A DNA stretch of 64,000 nucleotides, taken from Bacillota bacterium. Lineage in GTDB: Bacteria > Bacillota > Clostridia > Acetivibrionales > DTU013. Shown here piece after piece: positions 43,038 to 51,769 of the stretch (position 1 is its first letter; each line of letters begins with the position of its first letter). The stretch lies in the NCBI GenBank assembly GCA_023411575.1, contig JAEYOP010000071.1, positions 195,487-259,486 on the forward strand, read 5' to 3'. The translations under genes and the position numbers were made by a program. The notes below the pieces were generated by a model, which saw nothing but the letters and a program-made list of their open reading frames with translations, searched no databases and was not told where the DNA came from.

Positions 43038-43835
43038 CTAAAGTTTGTCCCAGACCGGTTTTCTATTTTCAAAATGAACAGTATATTCAAAGCCCGCGTC
43101 CCGGAGCATCTGCGCATAAAAATCAAAGTGCAGCCCGATATGGTCGGGTCTGTGGGCGTCCGAACCAAGGCAGATCCGTTCTCCGCCCAGCTCGCGGTAG
43201 CGTTTCAACACCTCAAAATCATACTGGGCATTGGACGAGGGATCCCTGTAAGTACCGGTATTCAGCTCAAAACCGCGTCCCTGTCCGATCAACTCCTTTA
43301 GAATGGAATCGAATATTCCAGAGTGGTCAGCATATCTTATCGTCCTGTCGGCATAGTTGGCATATCTTATAATGTACTCGAAATGTCCTACCATATCGAA
43401 GTTTTTAAAGTGACGGATCATGAAATAAATCTCTTCCAGATACCGCTCATAGGCTTCCTTTTTTGACTTGTCGTTATAATAAACCCTCCGGTAGGGATCG
43501 ATCCCGCCGATGATATGAACGGACGCCAGAACGTAGTCAAAAGGATGCGCTTCGATGATTTTCAGCGTTTCCTCCAGCACATGGGGCTGAATGCCGGCCT
43601 CGACCGCTTTCAGGACATTCAACCTGCCCCTGTAGCTCTCATGGATGCGTTCCATCGCCTTGAAATATTCCTCATAATCAATATCAAAGGATTCATCCGT
43701 ATCCGGATAATCCAGATCGATGTGATCGGTGAACGCAATTCCGTCAAGCCCAAGCAGCAAAGCCTTTTCGCAGGCATCCGCCGCAGCCATGGTGCTATCG
43801 GAAGAAAAATTACTGTGCATATGGCAATCAAACAT
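43038..43835 (-). CDS. PHP-domain histidinol-phosphatase family protein
   Basis: The 265-residue protein opens with the metal-binding DCHMHSNFSSD. TDHIDLDYP, the VLASVHIIGG segment, VGHFEYIIRYA and LGSDAHRPDHIG complete the PHP active site. This matches the HisK (HisJ) histidinol-phosphatase group of Firmicutes, the last-but-one step of histidine synthesis. No other his genes are nearby, and some family members act on other phosphates. The ATG follows GGAGGG. It converges with mnmA, with only 23 nt between the stops and no clear terminator. Confidence 0.85.
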   Translation of the reverse strand: MFDCHMHSNFSSDSTMAAADACEKALLLGLDGIAFTDHIDLDYPDTDESFDIDYEEYFKAMERIHESYRGRLNVLKAVEAGIQPHVLEETLKIIEAHPFDYVLASVHIIGGIDPYRRVYYNDKSKKEAYERYLEEIYFMIRHFKNFDMVGHFEYIIRYANYADRTIRYADHSGIFDSILKELIGQGRGFELNTGTYRDPSSNAQYDFEVLKRYRELGGERICLGSDAHRPDHIGLHFDFYAQMLRDAGFEYTVHFENRKPVWDKL

Positions 43836-43996
43836 GGTGTTCCCTCCGGAAAATCCGTCGTATCACTTTCCTTTAATAGATTATAATATAGCATTGGGCA
43901 TCCCAAAAAGCAACAAAAGCAAACTATGAGTTTATAACTTTATTTTTAAGGTATATAATATACTATATATGATAATATTGCCAGGAGGACAGAAGA

Positions 43997-45433
43997 ATGG
44001 ATGAAGGAAAGACCGAAGGACAGGTACTGCAGGAACGATTATCTTTTAAACAGCAGAACGTCTGGGAAAAGGCATCGGAGGAAGAGATCAAAAAGGGGTT
44101 CGACTTCTGCGAGGGATACAAGGATTTTTTAGACCGTTCCAAGACCGAAAGGGAATTTGCCGCCAATGGGAAAGTCCTTGCCGATGCGGCCGGATTCACG
44201 TCGCTGGAGGATTTGCTGAAAAAGAATGCCAAAATCAAGCCCGGCACGAAGGTGTATTTTATCAATAGAAATAAATCGGCCGTATTCGCCGTCGTGGGCA
44301 AACAGCCCCTGGAAAACGGTACGAATATCATCGGTTCCCATATCGACTCCCCCAGGATTGACTTGAAACAGAATCCACTTTATGAGGACACGGATCTGGC
44401 GTTTTTCAAGACCCATTATTACGGCGGCCTGAAAAAATACCAATGGCTGACGGTGCCGCTGGCCATCCACGGAGTCGTTGTAAAGGGCGACGGAACAACA
44501 GTGAATATCGTTGTAGGGGAACAGGAGGACGATCCGGTATTCACGATTACCGACCTGCTGCCGCATCTGGCACAGGAACAAATGCAGAAGAAGCTCAGCG
44601 AAGCCGTTGCCGGCGAAGGGCTGAACCTTCTGACAGGTTCGATGCCGTATAATGATGAAAAGGTGAAGGAAAAGGTAAAGCTGAACATATTGAATATCCT
44701 CAACAAGCGGTATGGCATCGTCGAAGAGGACTTCCAGTCCGCCGAACTGGAGATCGTGCCGGCCCAAAAGGCCCGTGACGTCGGCTTTGACAAGAGCATG
44801 GTGGGAGGATACGGCCAGGATGACCGGGTTTGCGCTTATCCGGCCCTGAAAGCCATATTGGAGATCGATACGCCTGAAAGAACGGCTGTCTGCCTGCTGA
44901 CAGACAAAGAAGAGATCGGCAGCGTAGGGAACACAGGAGCACAGTCGAGCCTGTTGCAGGATTTTCTGGCATACCTGATCTCCCTGACCTCCACGGACCC
45001 CTGCAATGATCTGAAGCTTCGCAATTGCCTGCGGAAGTCCAAAATGCTTTCGGCCGATGTCAATGCCGCGGTCGATCCGAATTATGAAAGCGTTTACGAG
45101 AAAAAGAACGCCACCTACCTTGGCCGCGGGATCGTGCTGCAGAAGTATACCGGATCAAGGGGAAAATACGACGCAAGCGACGCCAATGCGGAATTTGTAG
45201 GGGAAGTGCGCAAGCTGTTCAACGACAACAAGGTGATCTGGCAGACGGGAGAGTTGGGGAAGGTGGATCAGGGCGGGGGAGGCACCATCGCCATGTACGC
45301 CGCCAATCTCGGGGTCGATGTCATAGACTGCGGCCTGGCCGTATTGTCCATGCACTCTCCTTTTGAAATCACGAATAAAATGGATATTTACACGATCTTC
45401 AATGCTTATAAGATATTCTATGGTCTGAAATAG
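43997..45433 (+). CDS. M18 family aminopeptidase
   Basis: The 478-residue zinc peptidase matches the M18 (aspartyl aminopeptidase) family. Metal and catalytic motifs are visible: GSHIDSPRIDLK, GGYGQDDRVCAYPAL, LLTDKEEIGSVGNTGAQSS and the C-terminal AVLSMHSPFEITNK. It probably trims peptides in the cytosol and has no signal peptide. It is a single gene flanked by opposite-strand neighbours, with AGGAGGACAG before the ATG and a TATA-rich stretch upstream (43945-43975). Confidence 0.92.
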   Translation: MDEGKTEGQVLQERLSFKQQNVWEKASEEEIKKGFDFCEGYKDFLDRSKTEREFAANGKVLADAAGFTSLEDLLKKNAKIKPGTKVYFINRNKSAVFAVVGKQPLENGTNIIGSHIDSPRIDLKQNPLYEDTDLAFFKTHYYGGLKKYQWLTVPLAIHGVVVKGDGTTVNIVVGEQEDDPVFTITDLLPHLAQEQMQKKLSEAVAGEGLNLLTGSMPYNDEKVKEKVKLNILNILNKRYGIVEEDFQSAELEIVPAQKARDVGFDKSMVGGYGQDDRVCAYPALKAILEIDTPERTAVCLLTDKEEIGSVGNTGAQSSLLQDFLAYLISLTSTDPCNDLKLRNCLRKSKMLSADVNAAVDPNYESVYEKKNATYLGRGIVLQKYTGSRGKYDASDANAEFVGEVRKLFNDNKVIWQTGELGKVDQGGGGTIAMYAANLGVDVIDCGLAVLSMHSPFEITNKMDIYTIFNAYKIFYGLK

Positions 45434-45478
45434 CCTGAAATAGGCGAAAAAGCCGATCAAATGCGATCGAATGCAGAT

Positions 45479-45518
45479 GATAGAAGCTCGGGTGCCGACT
45501 TGCACCCGAGCTTCTATC
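45479..45518. terminator. Perfect 17-bp hairpin between convergent M18 peptidase and DedA genes
   Basis: The arms GATAGAAGCTCGGGTGC (45479-45495) and its exact complement (45502-45518) flank a CGACTT loop. There is no long T-run on either side, but the hairpin's position between convergent stops and its stability make it a likely two-way transcript end. Confidence 0.7.
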
Positions 45519-45534
45519 AGTGCGAAAGTACGAA

Positions 45535-46167
45535 CTAGCTTGTTTTCTTTCTCTTTTTCGCCGCAGTGATGGAATGAAAAACAAGAAACAGGATCACCAA
45601 TACGATCAACGCCACCACAACGTATTCAAATTGCTTAAAAATCGGGCGCACCACCGTCTCGTAATTTTCCCCGAACTTGTAGCCAAGATAGATCAGAACG
45701 GCGTTCCAGGGCAGCATTCCAACCAGGGAAAACAGGACGAATTTTTTCAAGTCCATTCTGGCCATTCCGGCCGGAAGGGAAATGAAGGTGCGGATAATCG
45801 GCAGCAGCCTGCCGAAAAAGACGGCGGCTCCGCCATATTTATTGAAAATATGGTCCGCCTTGTTGAATTTTTCTTCCGATATGAAAAAGGACTTGCCATG
45901 CTTCAAAATAAACGGACGTCCGCCATAATACCCCACGTAATAGGCGATCAGGGAACCGGTCATGCTTCCGATGGCGACGGCAATGTTCGCCCAAAAAAAG
46001 TTCAATGTTCCGTCTGCGACCATAAAGCCGGCCAGAGGGAGCACAACTTCGCTGGGAAGGGGGATGCACATGCTTTCAATCAGCATTCCGCCGCCAACAC
46101 CCCAGTATCCCAGATGGGAGATGATATCCTTGATGATGAAAAACAGGCTTTCCAAAAAATCAAACAT
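45535..46167 (-). CDS. DedA family membrane protein
   Basis: The 210-residue protein has about five membrane helices and the DedA signature: ESMCIPLPSEVVLPLAGF in the N-terminal half, YYVGYYGGRPFI, and FFGRLLPIIRTFISLPAGMARM. It ends in a lysine/arginine-rich tail. Recent work links DedA proteins to recycling of undecaprenyl phosphate or phospholipid flipping; this member's exact role is not known. The ATG follows GGAGAAG. It lies 48 nt downstream of the LCP gene on the same strand, fitting a shared wall-lipid context. Confidence 0.9.
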   Translation of the reverse strand: MFDFLESLFFIIKDIISHLGYWGVGGGMLIESMCIPLPSEVVLPLAGFMVADGTLNFFWANIAVAIGSMTGSLIAYYVGYYGGRPFILKHGKSFFISEEKFNKADHIFNKYGGAAVFFGRLLPIIRTFISLPAGMARMDLKKFVLFSLVGMLPWNAVLIYLGYKFGENYETVVRPIFKQFEYVVVALIVLVILFLVFHSITAAKKRKKTS

Positions 46168-46215
46168 TTTCTTCTCCTAAATTAATTATTTATCCATTAC
46201 GCAACAACGGCTGCG

Positions 46216-47298
46216 TCACGGCTCGGCTTTACCGGTGCCCTTCATGGAAGATTCCGCATTGGAGGGATTATTTTTCGTTGCACCGGTTTTTGTCGTTTCC
46301 CTGGCCGGGGTTTCGTCCTCGTCCTTCAAATAGGCTTCCTTCACGTCATTATCAACAGTAATATAGCCGCTTGTGCAAGGGAAGCTTTCCGCAATAATTT
46401 TCCGCGCGCTTTCAACGTCGCATAGATAGTACCACGGCGTGGCGTCATAAGGCTTTCCCGGCATGGGAATAAAAGTGAGATTTTCCGTTTTAAATTTGCT
46501 GACATAGCTGGTCATTTTAATAATTTCGTTCAATGAAAAATTGGTTTCAATGTTTTTAAACACCACATTGATTACCCCGTTCAGTTTGGGAAGCGACTGA
46601 AGGTTCAGCTTCTGCCGCATGACTTCCTTGATAAAAGCCTGCTGGACTTCCATCCTTTTCAAATCGCTGCCGTCATAATATTGTTTGACTTCCTTGGTCC
46701 ATTTATTCGGGTGCCGGAACCGGACGTAATGCTCGGCCTGCGTGCCGTTCAGCCGCTGCTGGCCTTTTTTGAGGTGGATGTGCAGGTTCTGGGTAGGATC
46801 GTCGTAGTTCAGATCCGCCGGGATGTAGTAATCAACGCCGCCGAGCTGGTCGATAATTTCCCGGAAAACGGCCGTGTCCACAAAAACGTAGTATTTGATA
46901 TTGACATCCAGCAGTTCCGATACCGTCTGAACGGTTAAATCAATCCCTCCATGGGGAAACGCATAATTGATCTTGCGGGTTTTCTTTTCAATTTTCACCT
47001 TCGTGTCCCTGGGAATGGACATTATATTGATTTTGCAGGTCACCGGATCGAAATTGGCCAGCATCATCGTATCGGAGTTGTTGTTGACCTTGTCGCCGCC
47101 TAGGATCAGCACGTTGAACGGGTCCTTGCTTTGAAGGAACGGCGTAAAAATATCATTAATAGTGCTTTGGGGCGCAGGATTGGCAGTAGAGGTTTTCAGA
47201 ACCTGGCTATTTACATAATACAGGACGCCGATTCCGGAACAAAACAACATAGAGGCTACAACAACCGTTAATATAAAATAAAATTTGCGTAAATTCAT
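46216..47298 (-). CDS. LytR-CpsA-Psr (LCP) family cell-wall attachment protein
   Basis: LCP enzymes move teichoic acids or other glycopolymers from lipid carriers onto peptidoglycan. This protein of about 360 residues has a short basic start, one membrane helix (about residues 8-30), and an extracellular LCP domain. VLILGGDKVNNNSDTMMLA, IMSIPRDTKVKI, KINYAFPHGG and the arginine-rich HYVRFRHPN segment are family motifs. A Thr/Lys-rich tail follows. The ATG at 47298 follows GAGGTCGGAG; an alternative ATG is at 47310. DedA lies 48 nt downstream. Confidence 0.92.
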   Translation of the reverse strand: MNLRKFYFILTVVVASMLFCSGIGVLYYVNSQVLKTSTANPAPQSTINDIFTPFLQSKDPFNVLILGGDKVNNNSDTMMLANFDPVTCKINIMSIPRDTKVKIEKKTRKINYAFPHGGIDLTVQTVSELLDVNIKYYVFVDTAVFREIIDQLGGVDYYIPADLNYDDPTQNLHIHLKKGQQRLNGTQAEHYVRFRHPNKWTKEVKQYYDGSDLKRMEVQQAFIKEVMRQKLNLQSLPKLNGVINVVFKNIETNFSLNEIIKMTSYVSKFKTENLTFIPMPGKPYDATPWYYLCDVESARKIIAESFPCTSGYITVDNDVKEAYLKDEDETPARETTKTGATKNNPSNAESSMKGTGKAEP

Positions 47299-47454
47299 CT
47301 CCGACCTCATTTTTCGTGATGTACATAAACCTTTGACCGCAAGCCACAGGAAATAGTTCCTGAAATTCTTCAATGGATGTCCGTATCCGCATCACAGCAA
47401 ATAATATTATAATGAAGTTTGCTCAAGAAGTAAATACAGCAAAGCCCGGTGCCG

Positions 47455-48429
47455 CTATTTCGGCTGCTCGAAATTCGCCAGGGGATTGCTGTCCACCGCA
47501 TTTCTCAGCTGGTTGCTGTCCAAATGGGTATAAATCTGCGTGGTGGAAATGCTTTCATGGCCCAGCAATTCCTGCAAGGCCCTGATATCGACATTTCCGT
47601 ACTTATACATCAGGGTTGCGGCCGTATGCCGGAGCTTATGCGTCGAGTACCTTTCCGGGTCAAGACCGGCGGCCCGGATATATTTTTTCACGATCTTTTG
47701 TACTGATTCCTTGCTGATCCGTCGCCGCTGATCGCTGATAAACAAAGCGTTCCGGTCTTTGAGACCATTGACCGGACGCACTTTCATGTAGGCGTCCAAA
47801 GCCTTAATACAGGCGTTGTTGAGGGGAATACTGCGTTCCTTGTCGCCCTTTCCGATAACGGTCAGGGTAGTTCCTTTAATACTATTCAAATTGATTCCGA
47901 CTAATTCCGATAACCGCAGCCCGCAATTCAAAAATATGGTAATTATTGCCATGTCGCGTTCCAGATGGGCGCCTTCAATAGAGGTCAGCAATTGTTTGCT
48001 TTCTTCAATATTCAGGTACCTCGGAAGCCGTTTCATGATCTTGGGAGACTCAAATTCAGCGGCGGGGTTGGTGTCGATCAGCTTGGCCTTGACAGACAGG
48101 TATTTGAAAAAGGTTCTGAGACAAGCGACTTTACGTGCGCGAGAATAGGATGAATTGTCGCGGCTGTTGCTGACAAAAGCCATAAAAGCGTACAGATCAG
48201 TTAAAGTAATATTTTTAATAAAGGAAAGATCAATATCGATTATAGAAATCTCATTAAATTCAATTTCATCCGATAGAATCTTTTTATGGATTTTCATAAA
48301 CCGAAAAAAGACGCGAAGATCATAAAAATAACTCAAAACCGTACTGGGCGATTTTCCTCTGATTGTTTGCATGTAACTGAGGAAATCACTTATAACAGAA
48401 GGCATTTCAAAATCGGTGTAGTTTTTCAT
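47455..48429 (-). CDS. Tyrosine recombinase (XerC/XerD-like)
   Basis: The protein of about 324 residues has an N-terminal SAM-like core-binding domain (FLSYMQTIRGKSPSTVLSYFYDL) and a catalytic domain. All six catalytic residues are visible: Arg172 (GLRLSEL), Lys194 (GKGDKER), His264 and Arg267 (HKLRHT), His291 (LGHES) and nucleophile Tyr300 (QIYTH). The length fits Xer-type recombinases rather than phage integrases. The start is uncertain: ATG 48429 has a weak site, and an in-frame ATG lies at 48483. Upstream at 48503-48530 is a 28-bp inverted repeat with an 11-6-11 layout. Confidence 0.9.
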   Translation of the reverse strand: MKNYTDFEMPSVISDFLSYMQTIRGKSPSTVLSYFYDLRVFFRFMKIHKKILSDEIEFNEISIIDIDLSFIKNITLTDLYAFMAFVSNSRDNSSYSRARKVACLRTFFKYLSVKAKLIDTNPAAEFESPKIMKRLPRYLNIEESKQLLTSIEGAHLERDMAIITIFLNCGLRLSELVGINLNSIKGTTLTVIGKGDKERSIPLNNACIKALDAYMKVRPVNGLKDRNALFISDQRRRISKESVQKIVKKYIRAAGLDPERYSTHKLRHTAATLMYKYGNVDIRALQELLGHESISTTQIYTHLDSNQLRNAVDSNPLANFEQPK

Positions 48430-48502
48430 AGTCCGCGAGATTGATTTAATGGGATTAAACAGAAAAAAAATCTTAGGGAACATACCTGCGATTTTTCATA
48501 CA

Positions 48503-48530
48503 ATTACGCGAAATAATAATTTCGCGTAAT
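48503..48530. repeat. 28-bp 11-6-11 perfect inverted repeat upstream of the tyrosine recombinase
   Basis: The arms ATTACGCGAAA (48503-48513) and TTTCGCGTAAT (48520-48530) are exact complements around a 6-bp centre TAATAA. The size and layout are those of a tyrosine-recombinase core site. It could instead be an operator or RNA hairpin; no T-run follows it. Confidence 0.55.
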
Positions 48531-48597
48531 CCGAAGGAGGCAAATCATAAGAAAAATCCCTAGATTAATTTTTCATATTCTAATTCCCAAATAAAAA

Positions 48598-49530
48598 TCA
48601 TCCTTTCATATATTCTTTTATATATTTTCGAATAAATCCTTCCACTATGTCAAGAACTTCATTTGTCCAAAACGGCGATCCGCCGTGATCGGCTCCGTGC
48701 AATTTATAAAACTCGACTTCTTTGCCGTTATCCTTTAGAGCTTCATACAAAAGAACGCTCTGGTGAAATGGTACTAATCGGTCCTTGTTTCCGTGGATAA
48801 TCAGGATCGGCGCAATGTCGCGATCTTTTGACAGATATCGGATCGGGCTTGTTTTATTTGCCTGTTCGAGGTTTTCCGGCACGCATTTTCCGCCGATCAG
48901 CATTCCTTCAGGGCTATTTGGTGCCATGTGATCCATTGTGGATGGTACGTCGTTCATTTTTGCAATGTCCGTTGGCCCATAATAGTCCACGACTGCGTTA
49001 ACATGGGCGGAATATTCCCTGTAATCCGGCGTATCGAATTCCTCTATTCCCCCTGTTATGCCTACCATTAACGAAGTGTGTCCGCCCGAGGAATCACCGA
49101 ATATAAAAATGTTTTCCGGGTCTATGCCATACAATGAAGCATGTTTCCGTAAAAAACGGATAGCGGTTTTTACATCCAGAAACTGTGCCGGAAAAGGCGC
49201 CACAGCCGAATGCCGGTACTCCGCCGAAGCGATTATAAAGCCCCGACCGGCCAGCTTTGCCAGCCCGGGCAGATTGACAAAGGTGTTTTGTTTCATCCAG
49301 GCAGACCCTTGCACGAATACAATACAGGGCAATTTTGCAATTCTTTTTTCCGCGTTTTCCGGTTTGAGTATCTGCAAGTGCAGTTCGAGGCCATCTCGCG
49401 TAATATACGGCACATTGGCATCACATAAATAATAGTTCTCTTCCGTGCGGGCCGCCAATTCCTTCATACCGGGAACCATGTCCTCAGCCTCGGGAAATTC
49501 CTCAAAAGAATAATCCTGCGGTTTTATCAT
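48598..49530 (-). CDS. Alpha/beta hydrolase, esterase/lipase type
   Basis: The 310-residue protein has the alpha/beta hydrolase fold. The nucleophile elbow is GDSSGGH, the acid is probably Asp in HGNKDRLVP, and the catalytic His is in HGADHGG. PCIVFVQGSAWM is the oxyanion-hole region, as in hormone-sensitive-lipase and BD-FAE-like acyl esterases. No signal peptide is present, so it acts in the cytosol. The substrate is unknown. The gene is apparently single, with GGAGATGG before the ATG, and about 50 nt from ybaK. Confidence 0.85.
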   Translation of the reverse strand: MIKPQDYSFEEFPEAEDMVPGMKELAARTEENYYLCDANVPYITRDGLELHLQILKPENAEKRIAKLPCIVFVQGSAWMKQNTFVNLPGLAKLAGRGFIIASAEYRHSAVAPFPAQFLDVKTAIRFLRKHASLYGIDPENIFIFGDSSGGHTSLMVGITGGIEEFDTPDYREYSAHVNAVVDYYGPTDIAKMNDVPSTMDHMAPNSPEGMLIGGKCVPENLEQANKTSPIRYLSKDRDIAPILIIHGNKDRLVPFHQSVLLYEALKDNGKEVEFYKLHGADHGGSPFWTNEVLDIVEGFIRKYIKEYMKG

Positions 49531-49583
49531 TTCTCCATCTCCTGTATCCGTCGAGGTACGTTTGAACTAGTACACGCTTTAAT

Positions 49584-50084
49584 TTAATTATGCGGCACAG
49601 TAATAGGTTCTACCTTGCATCCGATCAGATTTACCAGATCGTCAGGCTTCACTTCAACTTGAAGGCCGATCTTCCCGGCACTGAAAACAATAGTGTCGCA
49701 CAGGATGCTGGTGTCATCCAGCACGGTTACATAATCCTTTTTCATGCCGATCGGCGAGCATCCGCCGCGGATATAGCCCGTCACCTTGTTGATCTCGGAG
49801 ACCTTGATCATTTCAACCGATTTTTCCCCCACGGTTCTGGCGGCCGCTTTCAAATCCAATTCTTCTGCCACAGGAATGACAAATACATAATAGTTGCCGC
49901 TGTGGCCCTGTGTAACAAGTGTCTTGAAGACCTGCTCCACCTGCTTCCCTATCTTTTCCGCTACGGAAACTCCGTCTATATGGCCATCACTGTTATCATA
50001 AGTATAGGTATTGTATTTGATGCCTGCTTTGTCCAGGATGCGCATTGCGTTCGTTTTGCTGCTATCCAACTTGTTGCTATCCAT
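49584..50084 (-). CDS. ybaK: YbaK/EbsC-type Cys-tRNA(Pro) deacylase
   Basis: YbaK hydrolyses Cys-tRNA(Pro) formed by mistaken charging. The 166-residue protein has the fold motifs: KTLVTQG at about 57-63, YYVFVIPVAEELDLKAAAR, VTGYIRGGCSPIGMKK and the terminal VFSAGKIGLQVEVKPDDL. This segment order distinguishes YbaK from ProRS insertion domains. The ATG at 50084 follows GAGGGACAGC. It is downstream of the NYN gene across a 70-nt spacer holding 8-bp repeats. Confidence 0.9.
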   Translation of the reverse strand: MDSNKLDSSKTNAMRILDKAGIKYNTYTYDNSDGHIDGVSVAEKIGKQVEQVFKTLVTQGHSGNYYVFVIPVAEELDLKAAARTVGEKSVEMIKVSEINKVTGYIRGGCSPIGMKKDYVTVLDDTSILCDTIVFSAGKIGLQVEVKPDDLVNLIGCKVEPITVPHN

Positions 50085-50119
50085 TGCTGTCCCTCATTGC
50101 ATTAGGTTTTACACGTTTC

Positions 50120-50153
50120 TTACATTCTTACATGCTTACATCTTATTACATGC
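50120..50153. repeat. Short 8-bp repeats (TTACATnn) between the NYN and ybaK genes
   Basis: TTACATTC, TTACATGC and TTACATCT run head to tail from 50120 to 50143, and a fourth TTACATGC lies at 50146-50153. They fill most of the spacer; no function is evident. Confidence 0.5.
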
Positions 50154-50154
50154 T

Positions 50155-51006
50155 TTATGTATTTTTTATATATTTCAGGCTGATACTCGGATTACTTGTT
50201 TTATCCGAACGGATTTCAAACCGATTCAGGGATTTTAAAAACGGCGTAAGCTTTGTAAAGCCGTAATTCCGGGTGTCAAAATCAGGATAGCGCTTGTTCA
50301 GCGTATCGCCCAGTTTCCCCATAAACGCCCAGCCGTCTTCATCCGAAATCTCGGCAATGATTGCTTTTATCACTTCGATCATTTTATTTTTCGGAATAAT
50401 GCCAAGCTTCAGTTCTTCCGGCTTCACTTCCTCCTGCTTGGGCTCCTCCGGCTTTGGCTCCTCCTGCTTTTGACCGCCGGCGCCGGACTGCTTCTGCTTT
50501 TCCTTTGCCGTCTTTTTATTCTCTGTAGGCCGGGAGGCCGCTGCAGTGGCTGAAGTGATGGATGCGGCCATATCGGCGAGCACCTCAAGGTATTTGAATT
50601 TCTCGCAGGCGGCGATGAACGGCGTGGGCGTTTTCTTTTCCCCCATTCCGATCACATACATCCCGGCTTCCCGCAGACGGGCCGCAAGCTTTGTAAAATC
50701 GCTGTCGCTGGACACGATGCAAAAGCCGTCTACATTACCCGAATACAGAATATCCATGGCATCGATGATCAGGGCCGCATCCGTGGAATTTTTTCCCGTA
50801 GTGTAGTTGTATTGCTGGATCGGCGTTATGGAATAATTGAGCAGCACGCTTTTCCAGGATGCCAGGTTCGGCTTGGTCCAATCCCCGTAGATCCTTTTAT
50901 AGGTGGGCATTCCATGATTCGATATCTCATCGATAATATACTTGATATACTTTTCGGAAACATTGTCCGCGTCAATTAAAACAGCAATCTTCTTATCCTT
51001 TTCCAT
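50155..51006 (-). CDS. NYN-domain (LabA/DUF88-like) putative RNase with C-terminal OST-HTH/LOTUS domain
   Basis: The 283-residue protein begins with an NYN (PIN-like) domain at about 8-145. The conserved acidic residues occur in VLIDADNVS, TDAALIIDAMD and SSDSDFTKLA. A charged linker (about 155-205) has repeated KPEE/KQEE units. An OST-HTH/LOTUS domain completes it (MIEVIKAIIAEISDEDGWAFMG to YGFTKLTPFL). The arrangement suggests an RNA-binding nuclease; a substrate is not known. It overlaps the nitroreductase stop by 14 nt, so the two are coupled. Confidence 0.87.
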   Translation of the reverse strand: MEKDKKIAVLIDADNVSEKYIKYIIDEISNHGMPTYKRIYGDWTKPNLASWKSVLLNYSITPIQQYNYTTGKNSTDAALIIDAMDILYSGNVDGFCIVSSDSDFTKLAARLREAGMYVIGMGEKKTPTPFIAACEKFKYLEVLADMAASITSATAAASRPTENKKTAKEKQKQSGAGGQKQEEPKPEEPKQEEVKPEELKLGIIPKNKMIEVIKAIIAEISDEDGWAFMGKLGDTLNKRYPDFDTRNYGFTKLTPFLKSLNRFEIRSDKTSNPSISLKYIKNT

Positions 51007-51769
51007 CCTTCGTCACCTCTTCCCTGTTATTTCGGAATTGATCCATGTATTTTCCTGCCGAACGGCTCATTTCCAAAGAAAAATCCGACATGTACTTCCG
51101 TTTGCAGAAGGCCCGGATGCTTTCCGGAATGTCTTTTTCAGCATTGTGGAGCTCTCTGTTCAAACGGGCGTGCATTTCCGTGTGCTCCTGCGAAGAGAAT
51201 CTTCTGTAGGCGTTTTCATAAACGATATATTCCCGGTCAAATCGAGGGGGCTTTTTCCTGTTTTTTTGCGACTCCGCAGGATAGCCATACACCAGCATTG
51301 CCGCAGGAATGACAAATTCCGGAAGGTCTAAGAGGGGACGGACGACTTCATAGTTTTCAATGATATCGCCGATATAGCAGGAGCCAAGTCCCAGGGACTC
51401 TGCGGCCACCACCGTATTTTGAGCGGCTATGACTGCATCGGCGCAAGCCAGCAGCAGATCGCCTTCGCCCGGTTTTCTCACCTCGCATCCTGCAAATACG
51501 AATGTATCGTACCAACGCTGGTAGTCAGCAAGAAAGATCAACACAAGGGGCGCTTTTGCAATAAAAGGCTGATTGTCGCAGGAAACGGACAGCTTCTCCT
51601 TCAAGCTTTGATCGGTAACGTCAATTATGGAGTAAAGCATCATTGCGCCTGCAGTGGGGGCCTGGAAGGCGGCTTCGAGAAGCTCGTCCTTGATTTCGGC
51701 CGGAATCGGCTTGTCCTCAAAAATCCGTACGGATTTCCGTTTTTTGATCTGGGTTATCGTTTCGTTCAT
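50993..51769 (-). CDS. Nitroreductase family FMN-dependent oxidoreductase
   Basis: The protein of about 258 residues is a nitroreductase-fold flavoprotein. KRKSVRIFEDKPI is the phosphate-binding start, then AFQAPTAGAMMLYSI. The C-terminal half of the domain has AAQNTVVAAESLGLGSCYIGDI and an AMLVYGYP segment. Residues beyond about 190 form an extra charged helical tail. The substrate is not predictable. ATG 51769 is spaced 5 nt from AAAGGA; an adjacent ATG at 51772 overlaps the SDR stop. It is coupled on both sides, to the SDR and to the NYN gene. Confidence 0.87.
   Translation of the reverse strand: MNETITQIKKRKSVRIFEDKPIPAEIKDELLEAAFQAPTAGAMMLYSIIDVTDQSLKEKLSVSCDNQPFIAKAPLVLIFLADYQRWYDTFVFAGCEVRKPGEGDLLLACADAVIAAQNTVVAAESLGLGSCYIGDIIENYEVVRPLLDLPEFVIPAAMLVYGYPAESQKNRKKPPRFDREYIVYENAYRRFSSQEHTEMHARLNRELHNAEKDIPESIRAFCKRKYMSDFSLEMSRSAGKYMDQFRNNREEVTKDGKG

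Noticed and set aside
48503..48530. Chromosomal dif site
   Set aside because: The 11-6-11 layout fits, but the arm sequence does not resemble the Firmicutes dif consensus, so only a recombinase-linked repeat is claimed.
50120..50153. CRISPR array
   Set aside because: The 8-bp units are contiguous, with no spacers, and no cas genes occur in the window.
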